Shown piece after piece: positions 44,643 to 54,802 of a stretch of DNA of 64,000 nt. The DNA lies in NCBI GenBank assembly GCA_902806575.1, contig CADCXD010000002.1, forward strand, positions 2,914,001 to 2,978,000, given 5' to 3'. Numbering within the stretch: position 1 is the stretch's first letter; the number at the start of each line of letters is the position of its first letter. A model generated the notes under the pieces. The model ran no database searches and was not told the origin of the DNA. It was given only the letters and a program-made list of their open reading frames with translations. The translations under genes were made by a program, and so were the position numbers. The DNA comes from Jackrogersella multiformis (taxonomy: Eukaryota; Ascomycota; Sordariomycetes; Xylariales; Hypoxylaceae).

Positions 44643-46065
44643 ATGGCGGAACCCTCCACGAACGAGCCTGTACTCAAGCTACCGCACCCGTACCTCACAT
44701 CCTACGTGCTCATCAAGACCTCCCGCCCCTCGGAATCAGAATCAGCTCCTTGGTTCCAAGTCAAGCCCCAACAAGATGCCGCCGCCACCGCTAGCGATAA
44801 CAAGGCGACACCCCTTCCGGAACGCCTCGACAGCGACTCCCTCTTCTTCACCGAGCCCGCGGACCTCAAGTCGAGCGAGCGCCCGCCGGAGTCCAACAAC
44901 ACGCCGTGGGGCCGCGCCCGCCGCTCTCCCAGCTCGACGATCGCGTGGGACGGCGCCACGCCGCCGACTCTAGCGCAGGCCTGGCTCGTGGTGTACGTGC
45001 TGCTCACGGTGCGGCCCTCGACGGAGGGCCTGCGCCTGGCCCTCGCGGGGCCCGGCGCCGACGCCCTGGGCGCGCAGCTCAAGGCCGTGCTGCTGGCCGT
45101 CGACCACCCGACCGCGGCCGGGCTCGGCGACGAGCTGCTGGTCCTGCGCAGCACCTTCTGGCAGGGCGCCGGCTCGCCCTTCGGCCCGCGCAGCGCGTGG
45201 GTGCCCGAGGCCACGCAGGCGCTGGACCGCCCGCTGTCGGCGTACCCCCTTACGCCGCTGTCCCACACGATGACGGCGGAGGCGAGCGGCGCGCCCGCGG
45301 CGTGGCACCCGCGGCGGCCGGCGAAGCCGCGCCCCGGCTCGGTGGTGTACAGCCGGTGGATCCCGCACCTGCGCGAGAACTTCAGCATGGTGGCGCTGGA
45401 CTGGCGGGACCCCGACCACGTGGGCCTGTTCCACACCTGGCAGAACGACCCGCGCGTGTCCCAGGGCTGGAACGAGACCGGCTCGCTCGACCAGCACCGC
45501 GAGTACTTGCGCCGCGCGCACGACGACCCCCACCAGATCACGCTCCTGGCCGCGTTCGACGATACGTTTTTTGCGTACTTCGAGGTGTATTGGGCTAAGG
45601 TACGTCGTAAGAGGAAAGAGGAAAGATGGGATGTCTGGGGAGGTGTACAGGAAGACTTTTAGGTGGAATTGTGCTAACCCCCTTCCTTTCCCCCTTTTCT
45701 AGGAAGACCGGCTGGGCGCGTACTATAGCGCCGGCGACTTCGACCGCGGACGCCACTCGCTGGTGGGAGACATACGGTTCCGCGGCCCGCACCGCGTGAC
45801 GGCGTGGTGGTCGAGTCTGATGCACTACTTGTTTTTGGACGACCCGCGCACCATGCAGGTTGTGGGAGAGCCTAAGTATACCAACAGCTCGGTGCTAGCG
45901 TACGATTTAATGCACGGGTTCGGGCTCGACAAGTTCGTGGATTTGCCGCACAAGCGGTCTGCCTTCGTGCAGTGCTCCCGCGAACGCTTCTTCCAACTTT
46001 CGCCGCTTGCCGAAAGCGAGAAAGTCGTGGGTGGAACATTAGTTGGGTTGCTTCCCAAGCTATGA
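44643..46065 (+). CDS. sidF: Siderophore acyltransferase, SidF family
   Basis: Two exons (44643-45599, 45703-46065) encode 439 residues. The C-terminal half is the GNAT-like IucB/MbtK-type acyltransferase domain of siderophore enzymes: SRWIPHLRENFSMVALDWRD, VGLFHTWQNDPRVSQGWNE, FFAYFEVYWAKEDRLGAYY, GDIRFRGPHRVTAWWSSLMHYLFLDDPRT and EPKYTNSS. SidF moves anhydromevalonyl from CoA to N5-hydroxyornithine in fusarinine/TAFC synthesis; SidL, an acetyltransferase for ferricrocin, is the close alternative. The last residues are PKL, a variant type-1 peroxisomal signal, which fits the peroxisomal location known for SidF. The N-terminal 200 residues are variable and the coding DNA is very GC-rich. Three iron-GATA sites stand upstream. 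Confidence 0.85.
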
Positions 46066-46443
46066 TAGCTGCGTTGTCACGTGCTAAGTATGGTTACGTT
46101 TGAAGGGGGGGAAAGGGGGGAAAGGGGAGGAAAAAACATCTCATCGTCTACTAGCGCTTATAGCTTATCTGTATCTAAAATAAATAATCATGGGGACATA
46201 ATATAGTTCATTAAATCTATATGCATTTGCCAAATAAATACGCTATCTTCTCATCAATGTTCATAGAATTTAAAAAGCCATGACCAAATTCGCACTAAAA
46301 TTTTCACGATCTGTCTACTAATATACGATAGTGAGATCGTGGAGAGAGCGTTGCGCTACAGGCTGTTTTGTCCTTCTACTCCGTCCGATTGCGCCGATAT
46401 GTCCAGACCCATATTAAATGAGAGAGCGAAGGATTCCTACATC
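46066..46443. other. Short convergent spacer
   Basis: 3' regions of the SidF-like gene and the FAD oxidoreductase. A G-rich run GGGGGGGAAAGGGGGG lies near 46105. No gene. Confidence 0.6.
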
Positions 46444-47919
46444 CTACGCGGTCGTGCCGGATAGGCGAAGGTGATCCCATACGACTGCAGCACAATACGT
46501 TAATCACCAGTCGATATATCATTAAGAGTAGGAGGGATATGAATATGAAATACTTACTTCTAAAGCCTAGATCATCTTCGAAGAACCACTCCATCACCTG
46601 CCTGCCGTGCTTCATGCCATCGCCACCGTACGATAGGGCGTTCTTGCCGACTGCGAGACCGATCATAGGAGGTACCTGGCCCAGCTGGTTAAGCACGGGC
46701 TCCTTGCCTTGGATATCTTGCAGCATGAGCTGGTGGATGTTTAGTCCGGCGAACCGGCCCTGGTGCATGGCCGAGCCGCAGCGCTTGATGCCCGACCAGT
46801 TGATTAAGTCGCCGACGGCGAAGTGGGACTCCGCGTTGGGGATCTTGTCTGAGGATAGCTGAAGCGTCGGCCGGATGTTCACGTAGCAGTCCTCGTTAAG
46901 GACTTCCGAGGGCAGATACGTTGTCGTGGGTACACTCTGGGAGATAGCCATGACGACCTGGCTGGCGATCATCTTATGCCCGTTCTCGAACTCGACCTCG
47001 TACACCTCGGTGCCGTCTTCGTTCTTGACGGGCGTCTGGCTCTTCAGCCGATGACTTAGCAGCACATCGACGCCGGTTTCTCTTGTCATGTCTAGCGCGC
47101 AGTCCTTGACGTTATCAGGAAGCGGCTCGGCCGACAGCAGCTTATCCCGGGAGTGAGCTAGCGTGACCTTGACGTGTGGTTGCACTTCTTTCAGCTCGGC
47201 GGCCATCTCAATGCCCACGGCGCCTATACATGTGTTAGTAAGGGTAGGGTTCAATTGAAGGTGCGTTAGGATTTAGGGGGCTCTACTGACCTCCGCCGAC
47301 GATTAGCACAGGTGCGGTACTGTTAGTCACGGCGTCGATGTGTCGGTGCGCCTCTTTGAGGTAATCCTCTTTCTTCGCCGATTGCGGCACCACCGGCCAT
47401 ACCCGCCGAAGACCGGTGGCAGCGACGAAGTAGTCGTACACCTCAGCCCGTTCTTCCTGATTCGGCTGCTCGATAATTACCGCAGTCTTGCTCTCGGGGT
47501 CGACCTTTCTAACGGTACCGTGAACGAAGCGCACGTTGGGCCTTTGCAGCACCGGTATGTCCTTGAAGTAGACCCAGGCTTTCTCGGCGTAGCTACGCGA
47601 GGCCAGAGCGAGAGGAGAACCAATTACGTGGTCTAGAGAACAATGTTTAGTGAAAGACTATGGTGAAATTGGTGAATCGGGAACCGAATTGCTGCAGGTT
47701 ATGCATGCAAGCGGATGCGGACATGACAGATCACATACAGAAGCCGTCGCGTTCGTCAACGATGGTGATCTCGATCGGAATGGAAGACTCGATGGTATCG
47801 CACTTCTCGACAAGATTGACGGCCACGGCCAAGCCACCGTAGCAGCCACCAGCAATGAAGACCCTGTAAGGGTTGGCCTCAGAGCGGGCCGGGCTGACAT
47901 TGGAAAATTGAGAGGCCAT
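46444..47919 (-). CDS. FAD/NAD(P)H oxidoreductase, AIFM2/FSP1 (AMID)-like
   Basis: Four exons on the minus strand (47919-47739, 47632-47291, 47223-46558, 46484-46444) give 409 residues. Two Rossmann motifs are visible: the FAD-binding FIAGGCYGGLAVAVNL near residue 22 and the NAD(P)-binding VLIVGGGAVGIEMAAEL near 170. ATGLRRVWP and FAVGDLINWSGIKR are the usual linker and FAD-pyrophosphate segments. This is the AIFM2/AMID/FSP1 and type-II NADH dehydrogenase-like group, which reduces quinones with NAD(P)H; many fungi have several. The last exon is 41 nt, supported by a clean GTAAGT/CTGCAG intron and frame. No myristoylation Gly follows Met, unlike animal FSP1. Two iron-GATA sites sit about 0.93-1.04 kb upstream. 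It is not an ornithine monooxygenase (SidA). Confidence 0.87.
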
Positions 47920-48847
47920 TGAGAATCTCGTCGCCGGAGAATTGATCGTGGTGAAGTGGAACCGTGGAGTGGTAATGGTTGTGTTTGCTCCGCAGAAGAG
48001 GATGCAGCAGGATTTCAAAGACGGGGTAGGAAGCCTGGAAGCGGAAGCATTCAAATAGGAAAATGCTGACCGCAAGAGCATGAATCGGTTATGAGCCTTA
48101 TTATTACTTCTAACTCACAACAACGGCTAGTTGCGCTGTAAATTGAGAGAGAGAGAGGAAAAGCCGTCAGGAGAAATTAAAAGGAGTCAGGGATCAAATC
48201 AGTGTTAACTTCTCGGTAGACGGATCATGGTCTTGAAAAATAGCCTGATAAAACTGAAAGACATTGGGATCATTGGCGAGGGTTACGAAATTAAAGAATA
48301 AAAAAAAGATAATGCCAGGCCGGGTAACCCTAGTCATTACTTATGTACATCCTACCTAGGTAGGTAGTCATCCAGGTAAAGAGGCTAGGGAGGGGGCTTT
48401 AGACGATACTCACGATTGGATACATTCTACCGTGTGTCAAATCTAGCCAAATCTAGCCCAGGGGGGCCACATGGTCAATGGAATCATCTTAGAAACACTT
48501 TACTTCGTTTGTATTCCAGTTCCGATTACACGGTATCTATACCCTGTTTTCGATCATCGTTACTACGTTCCGAGGCACCCATACCAATGTACCTAAAATT
48601 ACCTAGGTAGGTAAAACAACACTTAGCTCTTTTTCTTACCTTCTTAGGTATGCAAGTAAATTATAAATCATTCCGTGGTTAATTATTAATGCAATTGATT
48701 CAGTAATGCTTAAAACCAAAACACCTACTTACATACTCCTAAGGGTGTTGGTTACCAATTCTATGCTAAGTACCTAGGTAGCTTACAAAGTGCTGAACCG
48801 TACCACCCAGGTTAGGCCCGGGTCCGATACCATCAATTTCCACGCGG

Positions 48848-48856
48848 ATCTGATAA
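48848..48856 (+). promoter_or_regulatory. Iron-responsive GATA (SreA-type) site, CGG-extended
   Basis: CGGATCTGATAA in plus orientation, 929 bp upstream of the FAD oxidoreductase start. Confidence 0.5.
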
Positions 48857-48954
48857 AAGGGAAAATGGCGGTGATCAATGCCAAAAGACGTCAAACGTCT
48901 TACCAAGGAAAGAGGACGCGATGATCCCTGGATCCCTGCAGGGCGGGGACAGAG

Positions 48955-48963
48955 TTATCAGAT
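48955..48963 (-). promoter_or_regulatory. Iron-responsive GATA (SreA-type) site, CGG-extended
   Basis: TTATCAGATCCG, in opposite orientation to the site at 48848, so the two form an inverted pair. Confidence 0.5.
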
Positions 48964-50064
48964 CCGCACTTTGCAGGGATGGTAGCATCAAACTAGCAGC
49001 GAAACCGGCCCTGGACTCGGCCAATCTGATCAGATTACTGGATCTGTGTACTTCGTACTCGTCTGTACATTTCGTTACACCTCGGGTAGCTACAGTTTCG
49101 TATTCCACGGTTATCGACGGTGGTCCGGTACTGGGTAAACTTTAGCGGCTACAGTTTAGCCACTCCTACTCCTTTTAGACTTCTTATATCACAAACAGGG
49201 CTATAGAGCCAGGAATCATACGGGTTTATATTAAGCCGAGCCGCGATCATATAGGCTCACCGCCAGTCTCCTGTAAATAGTTACACTTTTACACCTTTTT
49301 ACGTAGTACACACAGATCTAAGTAGTCAAGCTAATAGATCGCTTCAGAGCTCGCGTATACCCCGTCAGTAAGTGTGATGGCTTATTTAGGCGCATCTTGC
49401 ATATGGGGAATGCATGATAGCTGAGATGGTAAGACGGTGAGACGGTGAAACAAAAGAGAAAATTTATAAGAATCAAAACTGCGATAATGGAATAAGTCTT
49501 ACCCAAAGGATTGCAATCCTTGCCCCTCCTATAACACCGATAATACGGGCTGAGAGCCTCAATTTCCCCTTTATGGTAAGGGATTACGTCCGGCCAACTG
49601 GAAGCAGTTAAATCCGCCACATCACATAGGAAGGATTCCGTAAAACCAGAATATCACCTAATACATATATGCTGTGTCACATCTAAAGATCTTACTTATC
49701 TCCTGGTCGGGGATACTGGTTAGCGGGGAATTTGACTAGACCATCAGATCAGATACGCGAAATACTTAACTCCATGTTATTATCTAACATTACCTACTAT
49801 TAGGTATCATTAATCACTTATAAGGCTTCTAGTCTTCTATATATGCGCTTAATGCTAGCCAACGAATGCCCGCCAAGTAAGTTTCTTAACTCTGAAGGTG
49901 CCAAAGGCTATCGTATAACGAATTTGCTACTCGGAGTTTCCCAATTCGGCTCGATAAGCGAAAGAGTGGCGAGCTGGAGCCTACCTCCTTAGATGTATCA
50001 ACTGCCACGAAGGTCACGGCACCTCAGCCCGCCATATTCTAGTGAACCACCAAAGACATCCGAA

Positions 50065-52462
50065 TCACCAGCCTGTATTTGTAATGTAAGGCTCTATAAT
50101 GTTCGTTAACGCCCTGGAGTCGTAGTCTCCTAGCTCCGACTCGAATCCCATCATAACACTATCCCAATCTTGCTGTGCCATGGGAAAGCCATAATCAATA
50201 GGGTCTGGGCACATTTGATCAGGCATTCCGGATGCATCGTTTGATTCCAGTACCAGCAAATCGTTATTAGGAGCTTGTCTTTGGCCCTCATTGTTGTTCA
50301 AGGAGCTCTCATTGGCGCTCGACACCACAAGGCTAGCAATACAGCTGAATCGCTCACAGGCGTCATGGACCTTTCGAGCGGTCGGAGAATTCGCGGCTGT
50401 CGGCGCTAATATAGACACCACAGAGGAAAGGAGAGCCAGGTCAGCACTAGAAGATGTAGCGATGGCATTGCCAGCTAGAACAATAAAAGGTACGAACGGT
50501 GCCAGGGACAAGATTCTTCGCTAGGGGGTCAGTATTAGAGTAATGAGGTCGTTCCAAAAACTTACATGTTTAGAATCGTACCCCAACCAGCTGGATTTCT
50601 CTGTAGGATCCTCTCGCCGACCTCTATAAGTCTTAACAGAGTTTTGCGCGCCGTGTCTACGCATTCGTCCGAGCACTGCAAGGGATGAGGCTGTGAGAAG
50701 TTGGGCGGGAGTATTCGGTACACAATCGTGAGCAGAGAAGACGTTACAATCTCGACTAATACGGCGGCACCGCCATACATCTCGTCCCAGGTTGGGTCTC
50801 CCTGGGTTGCCTATTGCGATCAGCAAGAAAAGCGAAATAAGTTATGCGGGATTCATACAGATGTAACAGACTCTTGGATACCAATGAGCCGAGCTGCAAA
50901 GCCTCTTACATGCTGAATCCGTATTTTCTGCGAGATGTGTCGTGCTGATCCTGAAAATAGTGTTTGATGAACTTCTCCCGTGATGATCGAATAGTCGTGG
51001 AAGGCAGCATAGACTCTGCCGACGTTAGCAGCGCTAGGGGGTTTAATCGTCGGGCAACTCACCGGGCTGGGGCATCAACCCGGTCTCTTCTAAGGGCGGT
51101 CGTCACATCATAGTGATGGATGACAGGCGCCCTCCCACACGTCATGGCTAATGCCTTTTCCCAGCAATAAACGTGCCAGAAGACAGAGATTTTGCCAGAG
51201 GCATCTTGGCTATCGGAATTATCGGCCAAACGATGAAATCCCAAGTCTAAACACGCCCTTGCAGCCGCGCTGATTAACCGCCATGCAATCGTGCTATGTC
51301 CTTCTTTGACATAGAAGGTCCCCTGAATACCTAGTTAGAACGATCTTCTGGGGTTTTAGTGACTTCCACTTACAAGAAGTGCTAGAGCCCGACATGATTC
51401 TGTCGAGGGCTCCGAACAGAGGCGTAAGCTTTGCATTGCCGCCTCGGCATTTGCCTTTAGCAGCCCACAGTGTGAGCGCATTGCTTCGGTGGTGGTTCCC
51501 ATACGACTGCACTCGGCTTCCTTGGCCCCCAGAAATATGTAATAGAGACCAACGTTGACACATATCCATGTCCACAACGAGATCGGCTCCGTCGCGAAGT
51601 AGACCCCTCGGCACATGTCAATGAATTCGTCTTCTTGGAATGTTGGCACATCTACAAAGAACTGCTGCTTGTGAGCTTTAGCTAGACGCAGGAGCTTGAG
51701 AACGAGGTCGACTGGAGGAAGTGGTAGGTTTCCAAAGTCCAAGTCATATGGTTGTGGAATTGGTGTTGGGACAGCACTATCTGAAGTTGTGGTATCGGCT
51801 GTCTCTTTACCGTGAAGCAGCTCTGCGACCTTCTGTGGGGATAATGTCGTGGGTGCTTCTAGAGCGTTGACATTAAGGAGTTCAGAAGCGGCGAGAGCTT
51901 TCTCTAACGCGCTTTTCACTCTCTGAGCGTGCGACTGAAAGGAGGGATCGCCATTATAGCCTTCCTGAACACCGGCCAGACTAGGGACCTGTTCGTCAAT
52001 CATGGGCGGCGGTGTATGATGTGCAATATCTGATGATGCTCCTGTTGAACATGGTGTAGGGCCTTTGCTCAACATGAGTGTCTGAAGCATCCCCTTAACG
52101 TCGCTAAGTTGGCCTCTGACATCCTGTACCGCTTCATCATACTTTGATGATATGAGAACGCGCTGCCGCTTTTCAGACACTCGAGGAGTAGTCCGGCAAG
52201 ACACGTTAAGGGTCACGCAGCTCGCGCATGGCGACCGTCTATCGCATTTAGTCTACCCGAAGTGTTATTCTACCTAGTTGAGATCAAGATCATTCGTCTC
52301 GTAAATTGTATACCTTTCGGGTTTTGCAATTATCACACTAGATTTGGATAACGGGTTAGTGTCATATCGGTGCTGATGGATAAACCGGGGCTATTGAATC
52401 GAATTGGGAAGTCTTACCGCCGGCCTTCGCTCTAACGGGGTGATGTGTTCTATTTCACTCAT
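50065..52462 (-). CDS. Zn(II)2Cys6 transcription factor split by a 24-nt exon
   Basis: Seven exons on the minus strand (52462-52418, 52337-52314, 52252-51374, 51322-51063, 51015-50910, 50810-50566, 50515-50065) give 669 residues. The zinc cluster C16-x2-C19-x6-C26-x5-C32-x2-C35-x6-C42 is assembled from three exons; exon 2 is 24 nt and encodes only CDNCKTRK. The middle region is the fungal-specific domain (VPTFQEDEFIDMC, LWTWICVNVGLYYIFLGAKEAE, STIAWRLISAAARACLDLGFHR, SVFWHVYCWEKALAM). The acceptor choices for exons 6 and 7 are the least certain: exon 7 uses GCGAAG, five bases after a CTAG that would break the frame. It lies between an FAD oxidoreductase and a secreted FAD oxidase, all on the minus strand, and may regulate them (inference). 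Confidence 0.85.
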
Positions 52463-52934
52463 CTTCTAGTAAATTCACTATACTACATGGAAATACGAAA
52501 AATAGATGTCGCATATAAAAACCCTTGAAGCTACGGGCCCCCGTACCAATTGAGTTGTGATGACTCTATCGGGTCCCGAGGCCGCCGGAGGATGAGACGA
52601 CGACGCAGTGATAAGCCACGTTTAAGCATAGCCACAAATTAATTGGGTCCTCTAAGGATAGGGGTAAAAAGAGGCAAGGCGGGTGATGTTGGTTAGATAA
52701 TCAGGGGAGAGTAAATCTACAGTGCAAGACAGTACCTAACCTAGGTATTTATTACCACGGTCTACATTTATTCTAACAGTTTTCTGAGTGGTAACGAAGA
52801 AAGTTCAACAATGTCAATAAAAGAAGGAAGTTAAAATATAATAATAAAATACAAGTTTCAATGTCTTCCTGTAGCAAAACTCTAATGAGAATAACAATAA
52901 GGGATGAGGTAACCTTATATAGTACGAGTTTGCA
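52463..52934. other. Promoter of the split zinc-cluster regulator
   Basis: 472 bp between two minus-strand genes. It contains ACCTAACCTAGGTATT near 52735 and AT-rich DNA. No gene. Confidence 0.6.
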
Positions 52935-54628
52935 TTATACAACCCTCGAAACCTTGAAACCTCCGGGGATGCGCCTCTGAAAGACTTCAGTTGGATCATA
53001 CGCAGCAGCTACATCTCGAATATGCTGAATATTCGCGGAGCCATAACTTCCAAGGGAGTCTTGGCTCGCCTCAGCATAGTTGAGATAGATGAAATCCATT
53101 TCCCCGTTTAGTAACCTCGTCGCCTCTTTGACCTGTGCCGTGAGTAGATTTGTCTCTGCTTGTGCTATCGCAACTGCGGCCTCGCCTACACTCGGGTCGA
53201 TCGCAGCACCAGAGCTCCACAGGATACCATTGTACGAAACCCTGTCAAGTCCAAGCATGTTACCACCTCGTTGGAGACTAACTTGGGCCATGTATGAAGG
53301 CAGCGGCTGGAAAAATATGAATGTCGTGAACTTGTCTGGGTCGATGGTACGCTTAAGTGTTTCAACGTACTCCGCGTGAAGCTCAACACAACGGCGGATG
53401 ATTTGCGCGTTATTGCGAAAGGTTAACGTCCCCCCGGCACCACTAAGCTCTGTTAACGAACGATTCATCATAGCTTGAGGTGAGCGACAAACCTTAAACC
53501 CGAATTGACCTGCGAGCCAAGAGCGGCCTTTGCCATACTCTCGAGGACTGTGGTATTATATAAGGTGGGAATATCCTTCGCTTTATTAAACACTGTTGAT
53601 GCGCTCCCGTTGCCTCGAGTGTTGACATATATCAAGCCAATGTATATATCGGGGCTAACTGAAGTGTTGTGACTGTAAAATGGTACGAGAGCGTTGTCAG
53701 CCAATGACTGGCCTTGATCAGTAAACTCGACGACGGTGTCGATCACGGCATCTGAGTAGTTCGTGCTTATGAAACGCAGATCATAGTATAAGTCTCGTGC
53801 TGGGATGGCTTCCATGTCGTATCGTGTTACGATACCGAAGTTGCTGCCGCCTCCTTTAAGAGCCCGCCATAAGTCGGAATTAATCGTGTTGTTGGCATTG
53901 ACAATAGTACCGTTTGCCAGGACCACCTCGAAGTTCACGACAGAGTCACTGCCAAACCCCATTCGCCCGGAAAAGAACGAGTTACCGCCTCCTAGTAGGA
54001 ACCCACCCACACCAACGTCGCCATCACGACCACCCGTTACAGTTACCCCATGCTTTTCTAGGTCTGCGTATACGTCTTTCCAGCGGCCACCAGGTTGGAT
54101 CTTGGCAACATTACTTTTCTCATCGTAGGTCGACGAGTTCATCATAGTTAAGTCGATGGTTACGCCATTGGCGATGTTGTTGCTTCCTGGCTGGCCGTGG
54201 CCTCCGCTGCGTACTGCCATATGCCAATCTCCCGCGCCGTCGTTAGCATTAACCAGCGCCGTCAACGCGGTAGAGACCTCGTCGCTGTTTTGCGGTAGAA
54301 CAAGGCAGTATGGCCTCAGACGAGCATTGGCTAAAAACCATGACTCAATTTGAGGTTCATAACCTTGATCCGTGGCAAAAAGGAGTCGATCACCGAGGCC
54401 AGCATCTCTCAACGCATCACACTATAAGGGGTAAGCAAGAATGTTATATTTCACTTCCAGTTCTTAGATATTGTGGGATTCACTACTTACAGGTAGAACT
54501 CCGCTGCTGCTGACTCTTGGATCGTAGCTATCGTTCCTAGGTGCAAGCCAGGGGGCCGGCGATACCTGAGCTGATGCCGTTGATAGTCTATGAAAGACTG
54601 TGGCAGCAGCAACAAAAGTTTTCAACAT
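52935..54628 (-). CDS. Secreted FAD-linked oxidase, BBE (berberine-bridge enzyme) family
   Basis: Three exons on the minus strand (54628-54491, 54421-53493, 53442-52935) give 524 residues. A short signal peptide (first 20 residues, ending ASAQ) precedes the PCMH FAD domain. VRSGGHGQPG contains His121, the usual covalent FAD ligand; GRDGDVGVGGFLLGGG and GGSNFGIVT follow. The Cys that gives a second covalent bond in bicovalent BBE enzymes is not seen in the GRDGDVGVGG loop. The C-terminus YDPTEVFQRRIPGGFKVSR is the typical BBE tail. Intron 2 is exactly 50 nt with the weak donor GTTTGT; it is needed to restore frame between NSGL and SGAGGTLTF. Such enzymes oxidise sugars or modify secondary metabolites. 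An ATCWGATAA site lies about 170 bp upstream. The start is the first ATG before the signal peptide. Confidence 0.9.
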
Positions 54629-54793
54629 GTTGGAGAATGAAAAGAGGAATTAAAATAAAGATCTGCGCTTTTACGTTGAAGTAGACACCTAGTAGGTAGG
54701 ATGTACCCCTATTTATATTACACTTGTCTTCTGATCTCTAAAAATAGAATTGTCTGCTTTAAATCATTTTTCATTCACAAATAGGCATTACAG

Positions 54794-54802
54794 TTATCTG
54801 AT
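54794..54802 (-). promoter_or_regulatory. ATCWGATAA site before the BBE oxidase gene
   Basis: TTATCTGAT on plus, 166 bp before the BBE start; a one-base variant (TTATCTGAG) occurs near 54952. May be an iron-GATA site or a general GATA-factor site. Confidence 0.4.

Larger units (their letters stand above)
47920..50064. other. 2.1-kb spacer upstream of the FAD oxidoreductase
   Basis: No gene accepted. It holds palindromes CCTACCTAGGTAGGTAG near 48350, ACCTAGGTAGGT near 48601 and GTACCTAGGTAGC near 48771, and two CGG-extended iron-GATA sites 107 bp apart. Confidence 0.6.

Noticed and set aside
44702..45541. Long minus-strand frames over the SidF-like gene
   Set aside because: Antisense shadows in GC-rich coding DNA; the plus-strand frame has a clear conserved domain.
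46444..47919. Assignment as SidA ornithine N5-monooxygenase
   Set aside because: The two Rossmann motifs and their spacing fit AIFM2/NDH-2-like reductases; the SidA-type NADPH and C-terminal ornithine motifs are absent and the protein is too short.
50812..50826. Alternative acceptor for exon 6 of the zinc-cluster regulator (CCCAG a few bases further on)
   Set aside because: Both choices keep the frame and differ by three residues; the first AG after the branch-point-like CTGAT was preferred.
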